Of a stretch of 64,000 nt of DNA, positions 43,078 through 52,274 are shown piece after piece. A program made the translations under genes and the position numbers. The first letter of the stretch is position 1. Every line of letters begins with the position of its first letter. The notes under the pieces are model-generated. The model was given only the letters and a program-made list of their open reading frames with translations. It was not told the DNA's origin and made no database searches. Origin of the DNA: Treponema berlinense (GTDB lineage Bacteria; Spirochaetota; Spirochaetia; Treponematales; Treponemataceae); NCBI RefSeq assembly GCF_900167025.1, contig NZ_FUXC01000001.1, positions 1-64,000 on the forward strand, in the 5' to 3' direction.

Positions 43078-43314
43078 ATGACAATCCAAGAAATGCTGGG
43101 ACAGAGCGCTATTCTTACTGTCCTGGGTATGTGTGTTGTTTTTGCCTTCCTCATAATCTTGATTGGCTTTATGAATTTGCTTAGAGTAGTTATTCATGCG
43201 GCCAAACTTGACAAAGAGGCGCCAAAAGCCGAAAGTGCCGCTCCTGCAGCTGCACAGGTTGACCAGAAGGCAGTCGTTGCCGCTATTGCAACTGCTCTGC
43301 ACAACAAAAACTAA
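43078..43314 (+). CDS. oadG: Oxaloacetate decarboxylase gamma chain-like subunit
   Basis: A 78-aa single-span membrane protein. One hydrophobic helix (AILTVLGMCVVFAFLIILIGFMNLL, residues 12-36) is followed by an Ala/Pro/Lys-rich cytoplasmic stretch, as in OadG, which assembles the alpha and beta chains of the sodium pump. It ends with AAIATALHNKN, resembling the gamma-chain tail motif that contacts OadA. It is the first gene of oadGAB with an excellent ribosome site and promoter. Confidence 0.85.
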   Translation: MTIQEMLGQSAILTVLGMCVVFAFLIILIGFMNLLRVVIHAAKLDKEAPKAESAAPAAAQVDQKAVVAAIATALHNKN

Positions 43315-43334
43315 AATTAGAGGTATTTGACAAA

Positions 43335-45392
43335 ATGGCAAAAAAAATTGGTATTTCTGAACTTGTTTTGCGTGATGCTACACAGTCTCTTCACGCTACT
43401 CGCATGACGACAGCTGACATGCTGCCAATCGCTCCAAAAATCGACCAGATTGGTTACTGGGCTGCAGAAGCTTGGGGTGGAGCAACTTATGACTCTTGTA
43501 TCCGCTTCTTGAATGAAGATCCATGGGAACGCCTTAGAAAGCTCCATGCTGCAATGCCAAACACAAAAATTATGATGCTTTTGCGCGGACAGAACCTTCT
43601 CGGTTACCGCCACTATGCTGATGATGTTGTTGATAAATTCGTAGAAACTGCTGCAAATAACGGTATCGACGTTTTCCGTATTTTCGATGCCTGCAACGAC
43701 CCTCGCAACCTTGAACGCGCTACAAAAGCCGCTAAAAAAACTGGCAAACACGTTCAGATGGCAATTTCTTATGCTACGACTCCATATCATACAAAAGAAA
43801 TCTACGCTGACCTTGCAAAAACTTATGCAGATTTCGGCGCTGATTCTATCTGTATCAAAGATATGTCTGGTCTTCTTAAGCCATATGAAGCTTATGACCT
43901 TGTAAAGGCAATCAAATCAAAAGTTGACCTTCCAGTTGAAATTCACTCTCACGCTACAACTGGTCTTTCAGTTGCTACTTTGCTCAAGGCGGCAGAAGCT
44001 GGTGCTGATGTTCTCGACACTGCGATTTCTGCAATGGCAATGGGAACTTCTCACTCTCCTACAGAAACTGTAGTAGAAATGCTTAAGGGAACTGAATACG
44101 ACACAGGTCTTGATATTTCTGCTTTGCTTGAAATCGCTGCATATTTCCGCGAAATCCGCAAGCACTATGCTTCTCTTGAATCAAAATTCTTGGGAGCTGA
44201 TACACGTATTCTTAAATCTCAGGTTCCAGGCGGAATGCTTTCAAATCTCGAAAACCAGCTCAAACAGCAGGGCGCATCTGACAAAATCGACGATGTATTG
44301 AAAGAAATCCCTCTCGTTCAGAAAGATGTAGGATATGTTCCTCTCGTAACTCCAACTTCTCAGATTGTAGGAACTCAGGCTGTATTCAACGTTCTCTTCG
44401 GACGCTACAACAACCTTACTCAGGAATTCCGCGATCTTCTCGTTGGCAAATACGGAAAAGTTCCAGCTGCTCCAAATGCTGACCTTGTTAAAAAGGCTCT
44501 TGAACTTAACAAAATGGACAAAGTTATTGACTGCCGTCCAGCTGACCTTATTGCTCCAGAATGGGACAAAATGGTTGAAGAATCTAAGAAGAACGGCGGA
44601 AACGGTTCTGTTGAAGATACTCTTACATACGCAATGTTCCCGAAAGTTGCTGCAAAATTCTTTGAAACCCGTGCAAACGGTCCTGTTGATGCAGAAAAAA
44701 CATTCGGTCTTAAAGAAACACCAAAAGCTGAAGCTAAGTCTGCAAACGGCTCTTACACTGTAACTGTAAATGGACAGAGCTATCAGGTTACTTCAAACGG
44801 CGATAATATCACTGTTGACGGAACTCCTTACAATGTAACATTTGGTGCCGCAGGTGCTTCTGCTTCTGTTGCCGCTGCTGCTACAACTGTTGGTGGTGAA
44901 GATGTAAAAGCTCCTGTTGCAGGAACACTCCTCAAACAGTGCTTTGCAAACGGTACAAAAGTTTCTAAAGGACAGACAATCATCATCGTTGAATCAATGA
45001 AGATGGAACTTGAAGTAAAATCTCCTGCTGACGGTACAATCACATACACAGTTCCTGCAGGAACTCAGATTGCAAACGGCCAGGTTATTGCAACCATCGG
45101 CGGAGTTGTAAAAACTGCTCCTGCGCCTGTTGCTGCTCCAGCCCCAGCTGCTGCCGCTCCTGCACCTGCTGCCTCTGCCGGTGGAAAAGCTGTAAAAGCT
45201 CCTGTTGCAGGAACTTTGCTTAAATATGCAGTTGCTGAGGGTGCTTCGGTTCAGGCTGATACAACAGTAATCATTATTGAATCGATGAAAATGGAACTTG
45301 AAATCAAGGCTGGCGCTGCTGGTAAAGTGCACTTTACAGTTCCTACAGGAACTCAGGTTTCTAACGGACAGACTGTTGCTGAAATTCAGTAA
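43335..45392 (+). CDS. oadA: Oxaloacetate (methylmalonyl/oxaloacetate-type) decarboxylase alpha chain with two tandem biotinyl domains
   Basis: A 685-aa biotin-dependent carboxyltransferase. Residues 1-460 form the carboxyltransferase barrel: LRDATQSLHATRM, IRFLNEDPW, FRIFDACND, ISYATTPYHT, CIKDMSGLL (metal/carboxylysine region) and IEIHSHATTG-like VEIHSHATTG. A linker then leads to two biotin carriers rather than one: ESMKMELEVKSPADG with biotin Lys about 556, and ESMKMELEIKAGAAG with Lys about 652, joined by an Ala/Pro-rich hinge. Both keep the MKM biotinylation motif. With OadB and OadG it couples decarboxylation to Na+ export. A methylmalonyl-CoA substrate is less likely because the barrel is of the pyruvate/oxaloacetate type. 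Codon bias suggests high expression. Confidence 0.93.
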   Translation: MAKKIGISELVLRDATQSLHATRMTTADMLPIAPKIDQIGYWAAEAWGGATYDSCIRFLNEDPWERLRKLHAAMPNTKIMMLLRGQNLLGYRHYADDVVDKFVETAANNGIDVFRIFDACNDPRNLERATKAAKKTGKHVQMAISYATTPYHTKEIYADLAKTYADFGADSICIKDMSGLLKPYEAYDLVKAIKSKVDLPVEIHSHATTGLSVATLLKAAEAGADVLDTAISAMAMGTSHSPTETVVEMLKGTEYDTGLDISALLEIAAYFREIRKHYASLESKFLGADTRILKSQVPGGMLSNLENQLKQQGASDKIDDVLKEIPLVQKDVGYVPLVTPTSQIVGTQAVFNVLFGRYNNLTQEFRDLLVGKYGKVPAAPNADLVKKALELNKMDKVIDCRPADLIAPEWDKMVEESKKNGGNGSVEDTLTYAMFPKVAAKFFETRANGPVDAEKTFGLKETPKAEAKSANGSYTVTVNGQSYQVTSNGDNITVDGTPYNVTFGAAGASASVAAAATTVGGEDVKAPVAGTLLKQCFANGTKVSKGQTIIIVESMKMELEVKSPADGTITYTVPAGTQIANGQVIATIGGVVKTAPAPVAAPAPAAAAPAPAASAGGKAVKAPVAGTLLKYAVAEGASVQADTTVIIIESMKMELEIKAGAAGKVHFTVPTGTQVSNGQTVAEIQ

Positions 45393-45469
45393 GAATTAAT
45401 CGTTGTTGCAAGAATTGTATCGTAAGATACCTTTCTTGCAATGACGGATTTATTAGGAAATAAAACGAA

Positions 45470-46936
45470 ATGATCGATTTGAACAAAAATTTTAGAAAGC
45501 AGGTTCTTGGCGTTACTTGTGCAATCATGGCGGTTGCTTTTGTTTTGAGCACAGGTTCTAAAGTTCTTGCACAGACAGCAGGCGATTCTGCTCCTGTTGC
45601 GACTGAAACTGTAGCTCCTGCAACTTCGGCTTCTGAAGGACACGGTCTTGACCGCGTAATTAAAGGAACTGAAAACTGGGGCGAAGAACACGAAATCAAC
45701 GTTGGAAAATTCATCCAGAATATTGGAAAATCAACTGGAATTTACCAGATGATTAAACAGCAGAGAGTAGACCCTAATCCAACAGGTGTAATGCCGGAAG
45801 TAAAAGAAACTCCTCGGACTGACTGGGGAAAAGCTCCTGGCTGGCAGTCGTTGATTATGATTGCGATTGGATTCTTGATCGTTTACCTTGCTGTAGGAAA
45901 AGGTTTTGAACCTCTTCTTTTGATTCCGATTGGATTTGGTACAATCTTAGTAAACATTGTTGGAGCTGGAATGGGCGACCTTCCAGATGGAATGCTGGCA
46001 ATCATCTATAAAGCAGGTGTTGGAAACGAATTCTTCCCTATGCTGATTTTTATGGGAATCGGTGCAATGACAGACTTCGGCCCTCTTATTGCCAACCCTA
46101 AGACAGCAATTTTGGGTGGCGCGGCACAGTTTGGTGTATTCTTTACATTGTTCGGTGTTGCAATCATGAATATGTTCGGTTTGAACTACAACATCATGCA
46201 GGCTTGTGCAATCGGTATTATCGGTGGTGCTGACGGTCCTACATCAATCTATGTTTCTGGAAAACTCGCTCCTGAGCTTATGGGTGTAATTGCTGTTGCG
46301 GCATACTCTTATATGGCTTTGGTTCCGATGATTCAGCCTCCAATTATGAAGCTTCTTACAACAAAAAAAGAACGCATGATTCACATGGAAAACCCACGCC
46401 AGGTTTCAAAGGCAGAAAAGGTTTTGTTCCCATTGATGCTTCTTGTTTTGACAATTATCTTGTTGCCTCCAGCAGCTCCTCTTATCGGTATGCTCGCTTT
46501 TGGTAACTTTGTAAAAGAATCTGGTGCTGCGGCCCGCCTTTCAAAGACTATGGAAAATGAATTGATGAACATTGTTTCAATTCTTCTTTCTTTGGGCGTA
46601 GGTTCTCAGATGACACCGGAAAAAATCATCAAGGGTGAATCTCTTGGAATTATCGTTCTTGGTCTTGTAGCATTTGCAGTAGCAACAGCCGGCGGTCTTT
46701 TGATGGCAAAATTGATGAACGTTTTCCTTCCAAAAGGAAAGAAAATCAATCCTCTCATCGGTTCGGCCGGTGTTTCAGCAGTTCCAATGGCTGCCCGCGT
46801 TGCACACAAGGTTGCTCAGAGCGAAGATCCTTCAAACTTCATCTTGATGAATGCGATGGGACCAAATGTTGTAGGTGTAATCGGAACAGCAATGGCTGCC
46901 GGAGTATTTATTGCTACATATGGCGGACTTCGCTAG
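45470..46936 (+). CDS. oadB: Sodium-translocating decarboxylase beta chain
   Basis: A 488-aa multi-helix membrane protein that carries the Na+ channel and the decarboxylation site of the OAD pump. From residue 120 it follows the OadB pattern: ALLIPIGFG-like [42 protein letters not shown] (essential Asp), [16 protein letters not shown], and [15 protein letters not shown]. It has an extra N-terminal segment: a hydrophobic helix ([16 protein letters not shown]), an Ala/Thr-rich patch, and a loop before the core, roughly 60-70 residues beyond the classic enterobacterial chain. The last codons are duplicated just downstream (46988-47021). Confidence 0.93.
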   Translation: MIDLNKNFRKQVLGVTCAIMAVAFVLSTGSKVLAQTAGDSAPVATETVAPATSASEGHGLDRVIKGTENWGEEHEINVGKFIQNIGKSTGIYQMIKQQRVDPNPTGVMPEVKETPRTDWGKAPGWQSLIMIAIGFLIVYLAVGKGFEPLLLIPIGFGTILVNIVGAGMGDLPDGMLAIIYKAGVGNEFFPMLIFMGIGAMTDFGPLIANPKTAILGGAAQFGVFFTLFGVAIMNMFGLNYNIMQACAIGIIGGADGPTSIYVSGKLAPELMGVIAVAAYSYMALVPMIQPPIMKLLTTKKERMIHMENPRQVSKAEKVLFPLMLLVLTIILLPPAAPLIGMLAFGNFVKESGAAARLSKTMENELMNIVSILLSLGVGSQMTPEKIIKGESLGIIVLGLVAFAVATAGGLLMAKLMNVFLPKGKKINPLIGSAGVSAVPMAARVAHKVAQSEDPSNFILMNAMGPNVVGVIGTAMAAGVFIATYGGLR

Positions 46937-47040
46937 TCGCTTCGTGTCGCCACATGAAGCTTGTGATTTTATAAAGATAAAATCAATCGCTACATATGGC
47001 GGACTCCGCTAGTCGCTTCGTATGGCGGATTATGCTAGTC
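46912..47040 (+). repeat. Duplication of the oadB 3' end
   Basis: The 34-bp segment ending oadB and its stop (46912-46945, GCTACATATGGCGGACTTCG and on) recurs at 46988-47021 with two changes, and a shorter third copy (ATGGCGGATTATGCTAGTC) lies at 47022-47040. All copies keep the TAG stop context. Confidence 0.85.
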
Positions 47041-47098
47041 TGACTGTTAATTTTTTTTGGTGATAATGCTTTGCAAAATCACCGCATTTTATAAAAAT

Positions 47099-47464
47099 AT
47101 GAAACGCCGTCTTTTGTACGTTATTTTTTCTTTTCTCGCTTTGTTTTCTTCTTATGCGGGAATCGGTGTGCAAAGGGCGGTGTTTTCTTCTTCCGACGAT
47201 GTAAAAATCGTTACGGTTCATGCTCCTTCGCAGGAATTTGTTTCTGCATCTTCAAGTGAATCAAAAATCATAGAACGTGTTTTTTCGCGTTCTCAAAAAA
47301 AAGCAGATTCTTGTAATAAATTTTCAACAGGTCTTTTTTTTGACAGAATAGAAGCTGTTTCTGTTTATCTTCCTTTCTTTACTTATGCTTCTTTTAACGC
47401 TTCACGCGTGCTTCTTCTTCCAAAATCAATTCAAAATATTATCTTTCTTCAGACCGTCATCTAA
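47099..47464 (+). CDS. Hypothetical exported protein
   Basis: A 121-aa protein starting MKRRLLYVIFSFLALFSSYAGIG, a plausible signal peptide with cleavage near residue 19, followed by a Ser-rich polar region and a short hydrophobic patch (FFTYASF). I recognise no family. The start at 47099 gives the basic-hydrophobic signal; a longer reading frame from 47057 would bury it. There is no good ribosome site. It sits between oadB and two tiny membrane ORFs. Confidence 0.45.
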   Translation: MKRRLLYVIFSFLALFSSYAGIGVQRAVFSSSDDVKIVTVHAPSQEFVSASSSESKIIERVFSRSQKKADSCNKFSTGLFFDRIEAVSVYLPFFTYASFNASRVLLLPKSIQNIIFLQTVI

Positions 47465-47522
47465 ATAAAACGTAAAAATCACAATTTTGACTTTATTTTA
47501 AATTTTTTCTCAGAGGTTTTAT

Positions 47523-47594
47523 ATGACGGGGTTTATTATCGTGCTTGTTATATTTGCAGTCATGACTGTTGGTTGCATTGTGTTTTTTAAGTAA
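47523..47594 (+). CDS. Tiny single-span membrane peptide (23 aa)
   Basis: MTGFIIVLVIFAVMTVGCIVFFK: almost entirely one membrane helix, ending in Lys. AGAGG (47512-47516) lies seven bases before the ATG. Too short for normal gene callers. No family recognised; helper subunit, regulatory peptide or type I toxin are all possible. Confidence 0.45.
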   Translation: MTGFIIVLVIFAVMTVGCIVFFK

Positions 47595-47665
47595 TTTTTT
47601 AGTCTGCAAAAAATCTTTGTTTTGCAGTTTTGAATTTTTTAATTTTTTTTGATTTGGAGATTATT

Positions 47666-47788
47666 ATGTTATTTGGATTTATATGCGCTGTTTTGATCTT
47701 AGTTTCTTCTGTTGTTTTTTCTCTTTTAGCCGTTTTAATTGATAATTTTGGCGACAGATGTATTGAAAAAATTGACGGAAAATTCTAG
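47666..47788 (+). CDS. Small single-span membrane protein (40 aa)
   Basis: Starts MLFGFICAVLILVSSVVFSL, a hydrophobic helix, and ends with a charged tail DNFGDRCIEKIDGKF. TTGGAGA (47654-47660) precedes the ATG by five bases. It lies 71 bp after the 23-aa ORF, and a terminator follows at 47858. Function unknown; the pair looks like a small two-gene unit. Confidence 0.5.
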   Translation: MLFGFICAVLILVSSVVFSLLAVLIDNFGDRCIEKIDGKF

Positions 47789-47857
47789 TTCAAACTTGTG
47801 GTTTTATTCTTTATTTGATATATTGAATTAAATATCCGTATTTTAGTTTTTAGACAA

Positions 47858-47895
47858 AGAGGTCTGTATTTTATAAAAAAATGCAGGCCTTTTTT
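47858..47895 (+). terminator. Terminator between the small ORFs and the liv genes
   Basis: AGGTCTG (47860-47866) pairs with CAGGCCT (47884-47890, one G-T), followed by a T-run. Confidence 0.6.
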
Positions 47896-47904
47896 GTTTT
47901 TAAA

Positions 47905-47933
47905 TTGAATCAGGCGGAAATTGATAGTATAAT
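47905..47933 (+). promoter_or_regulatory. Promoter of the liv genes
   Basis: TTGAAT (47905-47910), 17 bp, perfect TATAAT (47928-47933). Confidence 0.65.
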
Positions 47934-47965
47934 AGAAAAGTCTTTTTTTTATGAGAGGTATTAAA

Positions 47966-49138
47966 ATGAAAAAAAGTGTTCTTGCTGCATTAGCCGGTGT
48001 TTTGTCGGCTGCTCTTTTGGTTAGCTGTGGAGAAAAAACTCCTACTGTTAAAATTGGTGTTTTTGAACCGGCTTCTGGCGACAATGGTGCCGGTGGTAAA
48101 CAGGAGACTCTTGGTATTCAGTATGCAAACAGCATTACTCCGACTGTAAATATTGGCGGAACAGAATACAAAGTTCAGCTTGAGATTGTTGATAACGAAT
48201 CTTCAAACGATAAGGCTGTTTCTGCCGCTTCTGAACTTATTTCTAAAGGTGTTTCTGTAGTTTTGGGATCTTACGGTTCTGGAGTTTCTATTGCCGCTTC
48301 TGACACTTTTGCTTCGGCTGGTGTTCCTGCAATCGGCGTAACCTGTACAAACCCTCAGGTTACAGCTGGAAATGACCATTATTTCCGTATCTGCTTTCTT
48401 GATCCGTTCCAGGGCTCTGTTCACGCTTATCTTGCAAAGTCTGTTTTTAATGCTAAAAAAGCCTATGCTCTTGCAAAACTCGGCGATGACTATTCTGTAG
48501 GATTGTGCAACTACTTTATCGAAGCTGCAAAAAAACTCGGAATTGAAGTTGTTTACGAAACTTTCCCTGACGGCACAAGCGACTTTGCAGCCTATGTTGC
48601 AAATGCAAAAAACTGCGGCGCAGATGTAGTGTTTGCTCCAACTTCTATCGAAGCTGCGGCTCTTATTATTGAGCAGGCAAATACACAGGGACTTTCAATT
48701 CCGCTTCTTGCAAGCGATACCTGGGATTCTAACGTTATTTTGGCTTCTGCAAAAGGAACAAATATCGGCATTTACGTAACGACATTCTTTGTTGAAGGTT
48801 CTGACGATCCTCAGGTTGTTGATTTTGTAAACGGATTCCGCAACTATATCAATACAAATGCTACTGCAAAAACAAATAACGGCGGTGATGATGAGATTGC
48901 CGCAGTTTCTGCAATGGGATTTGACGCTTATTACACAGCTCTTGAAGCAATTAAGAATGCCGGCTCTGTAAAAGCGGACGCTGTAAAAGCTGCTTTGCCA
49001 AAAACTTCATATAAGGGTGTTTCTGGAAATATTGCCTTTGATGCAACTGGAGATGCAGTACGCGATGTTGCCTATATTAAAAAGGTAAACACACAGACTG
49101 GAAAATGGGATTTTGTTGCTCAGCAGAGCGTAAAATAA
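47966..49138 (+). CDS. livJ: Branched-chain amino-acid ABC transporter substrate-binding lipoprotein (LivJ/LivK-like)
   Basis: A 390-aa periplasmic binding protein of the Leu/Ile/Val type. The signal MKKSVLAALAGVLSAALL with lipobox VSCG (Cys 21) anchors it. The mature part shows the type I periplasmic fold: VKIGVFEPASGDNGAGGKQETLGIQYA, VSVVLGSYGSGVSIAASDTFASAGVPAIGVTCTNP, and FAPTSIEAAALIIEQANTQGLSIPLLASDTWDS. GAGAGG (47953-47958) gives the start at 47966. Ligand is likely branched-chain or another neutral amino acid; the family also includes urea and amide binders. It is followed by a terminator and repeat before livH, allowing more binding protein than permease. Confidence 0.88.
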   Translation: MKKSVLAALAGVLSAALLVSCGEKTPTVKIGVFEPASGDNGAGGKQETLGIQYANSITPTVNIGGTEYKVQLEIVDNESSNDKAVSAASELISKGVSVVLGSYGSGVSIAASDTFASAGVPAIGVTCTNPQVTAGNDHYFRICFLDPFQGSVHAYLAKSVFNAKKAYALAKLGDDYSVGLCNYFIEAAKKLGIEVVYETFPDGTSDFAAYVANAKNCGADVVFAPTSIEAAALIIEQANTQGLSIPLLASDTWDSNVILASAKGTNIGIYVTTFFVEGSDDPQVVDFVNGFRNYINTNATAKTNNGGDDEIAAVSAMGFDAYYTALEAIKNAGSVKADAVKAALPKTSYKGVSGNIAFDATGDAVRDVAYIKKVNTQTGKWDFVAQQSVK

Positions 49139-49151
49139 TTTAATAAAACGA

Positions 49152-49204
49152 AAAAAACATCTGCAAGAGTTTGTAATAAACTTATAAAAATGCAGATGTT
49201 TTTT
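49152..49204 (+). terminator. Terminator or attenuator between livJ and livH
   Basis: AACATCTGCA (49156-49165) is perfectly complementary to TGCAGATGTT (49191-49200), with a T-run after it. Confidence 0.75.
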
Positions 49205-49237
49205 ATGATAAAATATTGGTATGGCTGAAAAATGCTT

Positions 49238-49378
49238 TTGTAAGTTCAGCCTGGCTGAGGGATGGGAAGGGCGCGTAGCGTTCTAAAAAAATCAATTCGC
49301 GTGCGGATTGATTTTTTTAGAATGAAACCCTGGACAGCCCGTTTTCTGTGCTTGCACAGAAACAGCTCCAAAAAATTT
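49238..49378 (+). repeat. Modular intergenic repeat between livJ and livH
   Basis: Frame CTGAGGGATGGGAAGGGCGCG, a 16-bp perfect hairpin built on TTCTAAAAAAATCAAT (about 49283-49324), TGAAACCCTGGACAGCCCG, hairpin TTTCTGTGC-TT-GCACAGAAA, and a GCTCC end. It matches the minus-strand copy at 31229 in its constant parts. Confidence 0.75.
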
Positions 49379-49397
49379 AAAAACAATGGAAAAATAA

Positions 49398-50282
49398 ATG
49401 GATTTTTTACAGAGTAATTTGCCGTATCTTCTTGCAGGAGTTTCGACTGGCGGTCAATATGCGCTTATTGCCATTGGCTACACGATGGTTTATGGAATTT
49501 TGAGGCTGATCAACTTTGCGCACGGAGATGTTTTTATGGCTGCCGGGCTCATAATGATTTACAGCTATTCGATTTTGCCGTTGTGGCTTGCTGTCATTTT
49601 TACTGTCGTGCTTACTGTTTTGCTTGGTTTTTCGGTTGAAAGAATTGCATACAAGCCTTTGAGAAATGCGCCTCGTATGTCGATTATGATTTCGGCAATC
49701 GGAATGTCTTATCTTTTGCAGAATATTGCCCTTTATATTACTGGCGGTCTTTTGAAAAAGTATCCGACTATTCCGTGGATTTCTGATTCTATTACGATTG
49801 CCGGCGCAATTACAAAACGCGTTACGGTTATTACTCCATTTTTGACGATTTTTCTTGTTCTTGCCCTTGTACTTTTGATTAAAAAAACAAAAATTGGAAT
49901 GGCAATGCGTGCTGTTTCGAGAGATTTTGAAACTGCCCAGCTTATGGGAATTAAAATCGACTCTGTTATAAGTACGACTTTTATAATCGGTTCTTTTTTG
50001 GCAGCCGTTGGTTCAATCCTGTTTTTTTCTAATTATCCTGGAGTTACGCCTACTGTCGGCGGTATGCCTGGTTTAAAGGCATTTGTCGCGGCTGTTTTTG
50101 GAGGAATTGGTTCTGTTCCTGGAGCCGTAATTGGTGCATTTATAATTGGTATTTGTGAAAATATTATAAAGGGAATTGGCTGGACGACTTTTAGCGACGC
50201 TTTTACTTTTGTCCTTTTAATTATTGTCCTTATGTTTATGCCGACCGGCATTTTTGGCGAAAAGAAAACTGATAAAGTTTAG
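49398..50282 (+). CDS. livH: Branched-chain amino-acid ABC transporter permease LivH
   Basis: A 294-aa inner-membrane permease with about eight helices. Signatures are GYTMVYGILRLINFAHGDVFMAAG, YKPLRNAPRMSIMISAIGMSYLLQN, MRAVSRDFETAQLMGIKIDSVIS (the EAA-like coupling loop) and GGIGSVPGAVIGAFIIG. It pairs with LivM. Only a weak ribosome site (ATGGA) precedes the ATG. Confidence 0.93.
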   Translation: MDFLQSNLPYLLAGVSTGGQYALIAIGYTMVYGILRLINFAHGDVFMAAGLIMIYSYSILPLWLAVIFTVVLTVLLGFSVERIAYKPLRNAPRMSIMISAIGMSYLLQNIALYITGGLLKKYPTIPWISDSITIAGAITKRVTVITPFLTIFLVLALVLLIKKTKIGMAMRAVSRDFETAQLMGIKIDSVISTTFIIGSFLAAVGSILFFSNYPGVTPTVGGMPGLKAFVAAVFGGIGSVPGAVIGAFIIGICENIIKGIGWTTFSDAFTFVLLIIVLMFMPTGIFGEKKTDKV

Positions 50283-50295
50283 TGCGGGAATGAAA

Positions 50296-51426
50296 ATGCA
50301 AAATAAATTGTTAAAATTAAATGATTTAAAAAATAAAAAGGATTTGATTGCCGGTTTTTGTCTGATTGGCATTCTTTTTGTTGTGCTTGCTGTTCTTGAG
50401 GCTGTTTTGCCTCGAACTTCAATTTTATTTACTGTGCTTAAAAAAGGCGCAATTTATTCTCTTGTTGCCGTAAGCATGAATCTTCTTAACGGTTTTACAG
50501 GACTTTTTAGTCTTGGTCAGGCTGGATTTATGCTTCTTGGAGCGTATACTTATGGAATTTTTACAATTCCTGTTGCTGCAAGGGCTCAGGTTTATCAGTA
50601 TTTTGACGGCGGTTTGATTCAGTTTACTTTGCCGGTTTTTGTTGCTTTGATTCTGGCTGGAATTGTCGCCGCTCTTTTTGCTTTTTTAATTGGTCTGCCT
50701 GTTCTTCACTTAAAATCCGATTATCTTGCTATTGCAACACTTGGTTTTGCCGAAATCGTGAGGGCGCTTTTCCAGTGGGACAAAATTGGCGCGGTTACTA
50801 ACGGTTCTAACCTTTTGAGAAAATATCCGGTTTTTCAGAGCTGCATATTTTATTTTTTCGTTTCCGGAATTTGTATTGCAATCATAATGCTTTTAATCAA
50901 TTCAACTTATGGACGCGCTTTTAAGGCTGTTCGAGACGACGAAATTGCGGCCGAAGCGATGGGAATAAATCTTGCACAGACAAAACAGTTGAGTTTTGTG
51001 GTAAGTTCATTTTTTGCAGGAATTTCAGGCGCGCTTTTGGCAATGTTTCAGACGACGATTCAGGCAAGTCAGTTTAAATCTGCCATGACTTACGAGATTT
51101 TGCTGATTGTCGTTATCGGCGGAATGGGGTCGATTACAGGAAGCTGCATTTCTTCATTCCTGTTTATTGCCTGTTCTGAATGGTGGCTTCGCTTTTTGGA
51201 TAGAACGGTTACGATTGGTTCGTTTACTGTTCCTCTATTGAGGCCTGGATTTAGAAAAGTAGTATTCTCAATTGCGATTATGGCGATTGTTCTTTTTTAT
51301 CAAAAAGGAATTATGGGCGAGAATGAATTTAGCATAAGCGGAATCTTAAAATTCCTTAAAAATTTGAAGTCTAAGTTTTTTAACAAAAAAATTGACGGAC
51401 AAAAAGAAACTGCGGAGGCGAAGTAA
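50296..51426 (+). CDS. livM: Branched-chain amino-acid ABC transporter permease LivM
   Basis: A 376-aa permease with an N-terminal basic stretch (LNDLKNKKDL) before the first helix. NLLNGFTGLFSLGQAGFMLLGAYTYG, YLAIATLGFAEIVRALFQ, FKAVRDDEIAAEAMGINLAQTKQ and VVIGGMGSITGSCISSF are LivM hallmarks. The start is placed at ATG 50296, six bases after GGGA (50286-50289); ATG 50290 is too close to that site. The stop TAA overlaps the ATG of livG in TAATG. Confidence 0.92.
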   Translation: MQNKLLKLNDLKNKKDLIAGFCLIGILFVVLAVLEAVLPRTSILFTVLKKGAIYSLVAVSMNLLNGFTGLFSLGQAGFMLLGAYTYGIFTIPVAARAQVYQYFDGGLIQFTLPVFVALILAGIVAALFAFLIGLPVLHLKSDYLAIATLGFAEIVRALFQWDKIGAVTNGSNLLRKYPVFQSCIFYFFVSGICIAIIMLLINSTYGRAFKAVRDDEIAAEAMGINLAQTKQLSFVVSSFFAGISGALLAMFQTTIQASQFKSAMTYEILLIVVIGGMGSITGSCISSFLFIACSEWWLRFLDRTVTIGSFTVPLLRPGFRKVVFSIAIMAIVLFYQKGIMGENEFSISGILKFLKNLKSKFFNKKIDGQKETAEAK

Positions 51427-52274
51427 TGGCTCAGAACGTTTTAAAACTTGAAAACATTACGATGCAGTTTGGCGGTGTTGTTGCCGTAAAATCTCTCAGT
51501 CTTGAAGTAAATAAAGGCGAAATCGTTTCTTTGATAGGACCGAATGGTGCTGGAAAAACGACGGCATTCAATGTTATTACGGGTGTTTATTCTCCTACAA
51601 ACGGAGCGGTTTATTTTAACGGAAAAAAAATCGTTGAAAATCATCCGCGCGGAAAAATGAAAAAACTTTACGCAGGAAGCGAAAAAGGCCAGTATCACGG
51701 TCATCTCGAACCGACCCCGGACAAAATTACAAAACTCGGAATTGCGCGCACTTTTCAGAACATTCGCCTTTGGAAAAGCCAGAGCGTTTTTAACAATGTC
51801 TTGATTGCAATGCATTTGCGCCGTACTAGCAATATTTTTACGGCGACTTTCCGTCTGAACTTAAAAGAAGAAAAAAAACAGAGGGCAGAAGTTGAGCGTC
51901 TTTTGAAAATCCTCGGCTTGTATGAAGTAAAAGACGAAATGTGTACATCTCTTCCTTACGGTTTACAGCGCCGTCTTGAAATTGCGCGTGCTCTTGCAAC
52001 AAAACCTCAGTTGCTTTTGCTTGACGAGCCTGCCGCTGGAATGAATCCTCAGGAAACGGCCGAACTTACAGAATTTATCCGCAGAATTCGCGACGAATTT
52101 AATTTGACTGTTTTTATGATTGAACATCATATGGATCTTGTAATGGATATTTCTGACAGAATCTACGTTTTGAATTTCGGTGCGCTGATTGCAAGCGGAA
52201 TTCCTGAAGAAATTCAGAATAACCCGGAAGTTATAAGCGCGTATCTTGGAGAATCGGAGGACTCAAATGCTTAG
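51426..52274 (+). CDS. livG: Branched-chain amino-acid ABC transporter ATP-binding protein LivG
   Basis: A 282-aa ATPase of the importer. Walker A GPNGAGKTTAFN, the LivG-typical insert after GVYSPTNGAVYF, signature-like SLPYGLQRRLEIARAL, Walker B LLLLDEPAAGMNP and the switch His in IEHHMD are all present. A segment of about 25 residues (GKMKKLYAGSEKGQYHGHLEPTPDK) is inserted before the Q-loop region ARTFQNIRL, making it longer than the standard 255-aa LivG. It starts on the livM stop and overlaps livF by eight bases. Confidence 0.93.
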   Translation: MAQNVLKLENITMQFGGVVAVKSLSLEVNKGEIVSLIGPNGAGKTTAFNVITGVYSPTNGAVYFNGKKIVENHPRGKMKKLYAGSEKGQYHGHLEPTPDKITKLGIARTFQNIRLWKSQSVFNNVLIAMHLRRTSNIFTATFRLNLKEEKKQRAEVERLLKILGLYEVKDEMCTSLPYGLQRRLEIARALATKPQLLLLDEPAAGMNPQETAELTEFIRRIRDEFNLTVFMIEHHMDLVMDISDRIYVLNFGALIASGIPEEIQNNPEVISAYLGESEDSNA

